Shown here: in pieces, positions 61,414-64,000 of the stretch | Position numbering within the stretch: position 1 is the stretch's first letter | Layout of the letters: every line of letters starts with the position of its first letter | Assembly: GCA_028023455.1 (NCBI GenBank) | Contig: JAQFVV010006215.1 | Location: 12,379,473-12,443,472, forward strand | DNA length: 64,000 bases | From: Epiperipatus broadwayi | Taxonomy: Eukaryota > Onychophora > Udeonychophora > Euonychophora > Peripatidae | Direction of reading: 5' to 3' | Notes under the pieces: model-generated | The model's database searches: none | What the model was told of the DNA's origin: nothing | What the model saw: the letters and a program-made list of their open reading frames with translations, nothing else | Position numbers and translations under genes: made by a program

Positions 61414-61540
61414 CTTATCAGAAATACCAGCTGGTTGGCAAACAATTCTTATTGGACTAGCCTGCTTATCAGAGGTATTTTTTTGATGACTAATAATACC
61501 AGTCCTTTCTAATGTCCACTGTCTCAAGTGAAATGCATAA
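61414..61540 (-). CDS. Usp24: USP24-like deubiquitinase, internal exon 1 of 8 in window
   Basis: A 127-bp exon encoding about 42 residues: YAFHLRQWTLERTG to QPAGISDK. It starts with one base completing a split codon and ends in phase 0 with donor GTAAAA. A 183-bp intron separates it from the exon at 60895-61230. The order agrees with the USP24-like exons that follow, though this segment is less conserved. The acceptor AG is at 61542-61541. Only 73 bp of intron separate it from the 2.2-kb TIR element upstream, so the branch point must lie within that short stretch or inside the element. The preceding exons are beyond the window. Confidence 0.75.
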
Positions 61541-61613
61541 CTTAAAATAAATAAATACATATATAATAATTAAAGAACTTTCACAGCTTTTATTTCACAA
61601 ATATAAATAATTT

Positions 61614-63812
61614 GTTTGTCATCTGATCGTTCGTGTCAGCCGCCAGAGGCGCGATTTCTAGCTAAATTTCTAAAAATATGCCGTTTCCGCGGCCGCACCC
61701 AAGCCTTTAAGCATTCTTTCTAAAAGAAATCCTAGAAAGATAGTTAACTCGGAGTTAAGTCTACTTTCTACGCTAAAAGGTAGAGTATTAACTCAGAAGT
61801 TAAGTCTCCTTTCTACGATAAAATCTAGAAAGAGTGTTAACTCGGCTTAGCGGCTAACGGTGTGGCTTTTTCCAATGCTAAAAGCAGAGGAAAATGCCGT
61901 AGTTGTTTGTGTCACACACTATATCGTAATGCTGCGTTATGTATTTGATGTAACAATATCGTACTAGGGTGTTTATTTTGATCGTGTGAAAATTATTTAA
62001 ATTTTCATCGGTGCCTTGTTTTTTTTAAGACCAATCGATGTACTGTTACATTTTATCAATTTTAACAGTATCGTGATTGTTCCTCATAAATTTGTATTTC
62101 TCCTAAATTTTCGATTAGGGTGAAATAGCGTAAAAATTTAAAAATCACGCTTTGAGTCACGTTTTAGCGAGAAATTTTCCGAGACAAAAAGTACGGCTAA
62201 TTCCCACAACAGAAAACTTTAAAAGATGGGAATTGCCAGACACGGGCCAGCGCTGGAATATTTCTACAGCAGAAAAAAAGAAAAAAAACATCCTGCTGCT
62301 GAAAGAAAAGATTGGATTGTGCGGCAAATATATGCATATTTGAGGTCCGAAAACATCTGTCGACGGAAAGGTTCACTTCGTAAAGACAAGCTTGTTTGAG
62401 GGATTCTAAATGACCTTCGTCAAATGTCAAAAATAAAAGAAGTAACTTCAATTTTTATTTAAACGTACATCCCTTCTTCTCCCGATAATTGTTGGCGTCG
62501 GCAATCAAATGTAAAATAAAAGAAGTAACTAAAATTTTTATTTAAACATAGCCCCAAAAACCCCTCTTCTCCCAATAATTGTTGTCGTCGGCAATCAAAC
62601 GGTCAAATAAAAGGAACGTCAATTATTCTTTAATCGTATAGAAAAAAACAAAAAAAAACCCTCCCACTAATTGTCCTGGCCAATCCAATGTAAACCAATC
62701 GAAGTAAGACAGTAAATTATTAGTTAAACATAACCCAAATTACTATTCAAACGTACACCGAAAAAGACTCGCTCTTGTCAATCAAAATTAAAGAAACCTA
62801 GACTATTATTGTCCCATTGTCAAATCGAATATTATTTGGGAAAACCCAAATAATTTATAAACGAAAAAAAAAAAAAAAGACAAATCGGTTTTCAATCAAA
62901 TGGTAACCGATAAAAGTAACTTAAATTTTGATTTAAACATACACACGAACAAAAACAAAACGCAAAACTCTTTCTCCCAATAATTGTTGTCGCCAATCAC
63001 CAAAAAACACCCACCCCTCTCACTAATTAATGTCAGCAATCAAATGTACACCACTACTAAAAGTAACGTAAACTACTATTCTTTAAACAGTTACACCCCT
63101 TCCCAGTAATTAGTGTCGGGAATCAAATGTAAACCGATCAAAGTAAGACCGCAACTTATTATTTAAACGTAACCCAAATTACTATTTGAATCTACACCAA
63201 AAAAACACCCGCTCTTGTCAATAAAAATTACACAAACAACAACTATTATCGTCCCATTGTCAAAAATATTTATTTGTAGAACCAAAACCATAATTTATAA
63301 ATGAAAGGAAGTCCAATCAGTCGTCCATCAAATGTAAACTGATAAAAGTAAAGGTTTTAAATTTTATTTAAACATAAACACACGCGCGCGAAAAAAACAA
63401 AACAACACTTCTCCCAATAATTGTTTTCGGCAATCAAATGTAAACCTATCAAAGTAACGTAAATTATTATTTAAAGATCCATCATAAAACCCCGTTCTCT
63501 CTTGAATTTTGTCAATCCAATTTAACAAAAACAGTAATATTATTTTTTTTTTAAAAAAAAAAAAGAAATTACTATTTGAACACACACCAAAAACAGACCC
63601 TTTGGTAAAAAAAAAAAAACTATTATTATCCCATCGTCAAAAATATTATTTGGGAAAAATAATTCAGAAACGAAAAAAAGTAAACTTTGTAAACAAACCA
63701 AAAAAAAAGTCAATATTAATAGAGAATCGCTATCCCGGGAACTATATATTAATGTGTTTTTCAGTTAGAAATCGCGCCTCTGGCGGCTGACACGAAGGAT
63801 CAGATGACAACC
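61614..63812. mobile_element. TIR element family B, copy 2, with internal minisatellite
   Basis: It starts GTTTGTCATCTGATCG and ends with the near reverse complement (GATCAGATGACAACC). Both flanks read AATAATTT (61606-61613 and 63813-63820), a perfect 8-bp duplication. The TIRs extend some 50 bp and include CAGCCGCCAGAGGCGCG and CTAG. Left of centre, 61744-61850 holds two and a half subrepeats (TTAACTC..AGTTAAGTCT). From 62455 to 63700 a degenerate array of about 90-120-bp units repeats AATTGTTGTCGGCAATCAAA. No transposase. It shares TIR and subterminal motifs with 31091-32980. Confidence 0.8.
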
Positions 63813-63820
63813 AATAATTT

Positions 63821-64000
63821 TAATGGGATTTTTTGGTATATTTTTTAGATAAATTTCAGCTATGACTTAACTAGACAAAATACCAATTAAAAACTGGCAT
63901 TCCAAATACATATCACACATCTAGTAATAGTATCTGTACGACCTACCTTTAAATAAAACATAGAACTGGTTTTAGTTTATACCTAGCTTATACATATATA
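63821..64000. other. intronic remainder at window end
   Basis: AT-rich sequence with no exon recognised; a GTAGGT donor-like site near 63940 is not preceded by a usable reading frame. Confidence 0.5.

Noticed and set aside
63920-63960. Further upstream USP24 exon with GTAGGT donor
   Set aside because: The phase required by the next exon meets a TAA stop just before the proposed donor, and no family match is visible.

Overview
This window is a very AT-rich eukaryotic sequence. It holds one recognisable host gene: eight internal exons of a USP24-like ubiquitin-specific protease on the minus strand, spread over about 56 kb (61540 down to 5171). Exon borders follow GT-AG, and seven of the eight exons keep whole codons at both ends. 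The catalytic domain and both ends of the gene lie outside the window. AT content, many Penelope-like elements (PLEs) with GIY-YIG domains, and hAT, Tigger-like and foldback elements suggest an arthropod, perhaps a chelicerate. That assignment is an inference from style, not from a diagnostic marker.

From high to low coordinate (5' to 3' of the gene): a 2.2-kb TIR element with 8-bp target-site duplications (TSDs) sits 73 bp upstream of the first exon. Three exons follow at 61.4, 61.0 and 59.3 kb. The next intron holds a 932-bp ribozyme-bearing non-autonomous PLE-like unit (56.7-57.6 kb) and a structurally complete but decayed PLE (50.2-54.3 kb), itself split by a 1-kb TIR element. After the exon at 49.6 kb come LINE debris, a Tigger-like element and an LTR-like block. 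After the exon at 38.1 kb comes a large foldback element carrying two nested insertions. After the exon at 29.95 kb come a 4-kb foldback element, a Tigger-like element with a nested hAT MITE, and PLE fragments. After the exon at 16.9 kb come a solo LTR, a near-perfect palindrome and a PLE GIY-YIG fragment. The last exon is at 5.2 kb, followed by an unidentified ORF and a decayed hAT transposase.

The most interesting thread is RNA structure in the Penelope-like elements. A textbook type I hammerhead ribozyme motif occurs twice, head to head, in the 932-bp unit. At three further loci (five copies) the same place in PLE-derived sequence carries a related fold: an outer stem, TGA(A/T)TAT, a short stem II, then GAAA followed by a short palindrome. 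Its stems change by compensation between loci. All ribozyme activity is inferred; only the sequence patterns are observed.

No tRNA genes, rRNA, CRISPR or bacterial-style operons were seen. Long intron stretches without recognisable content are listed as such.
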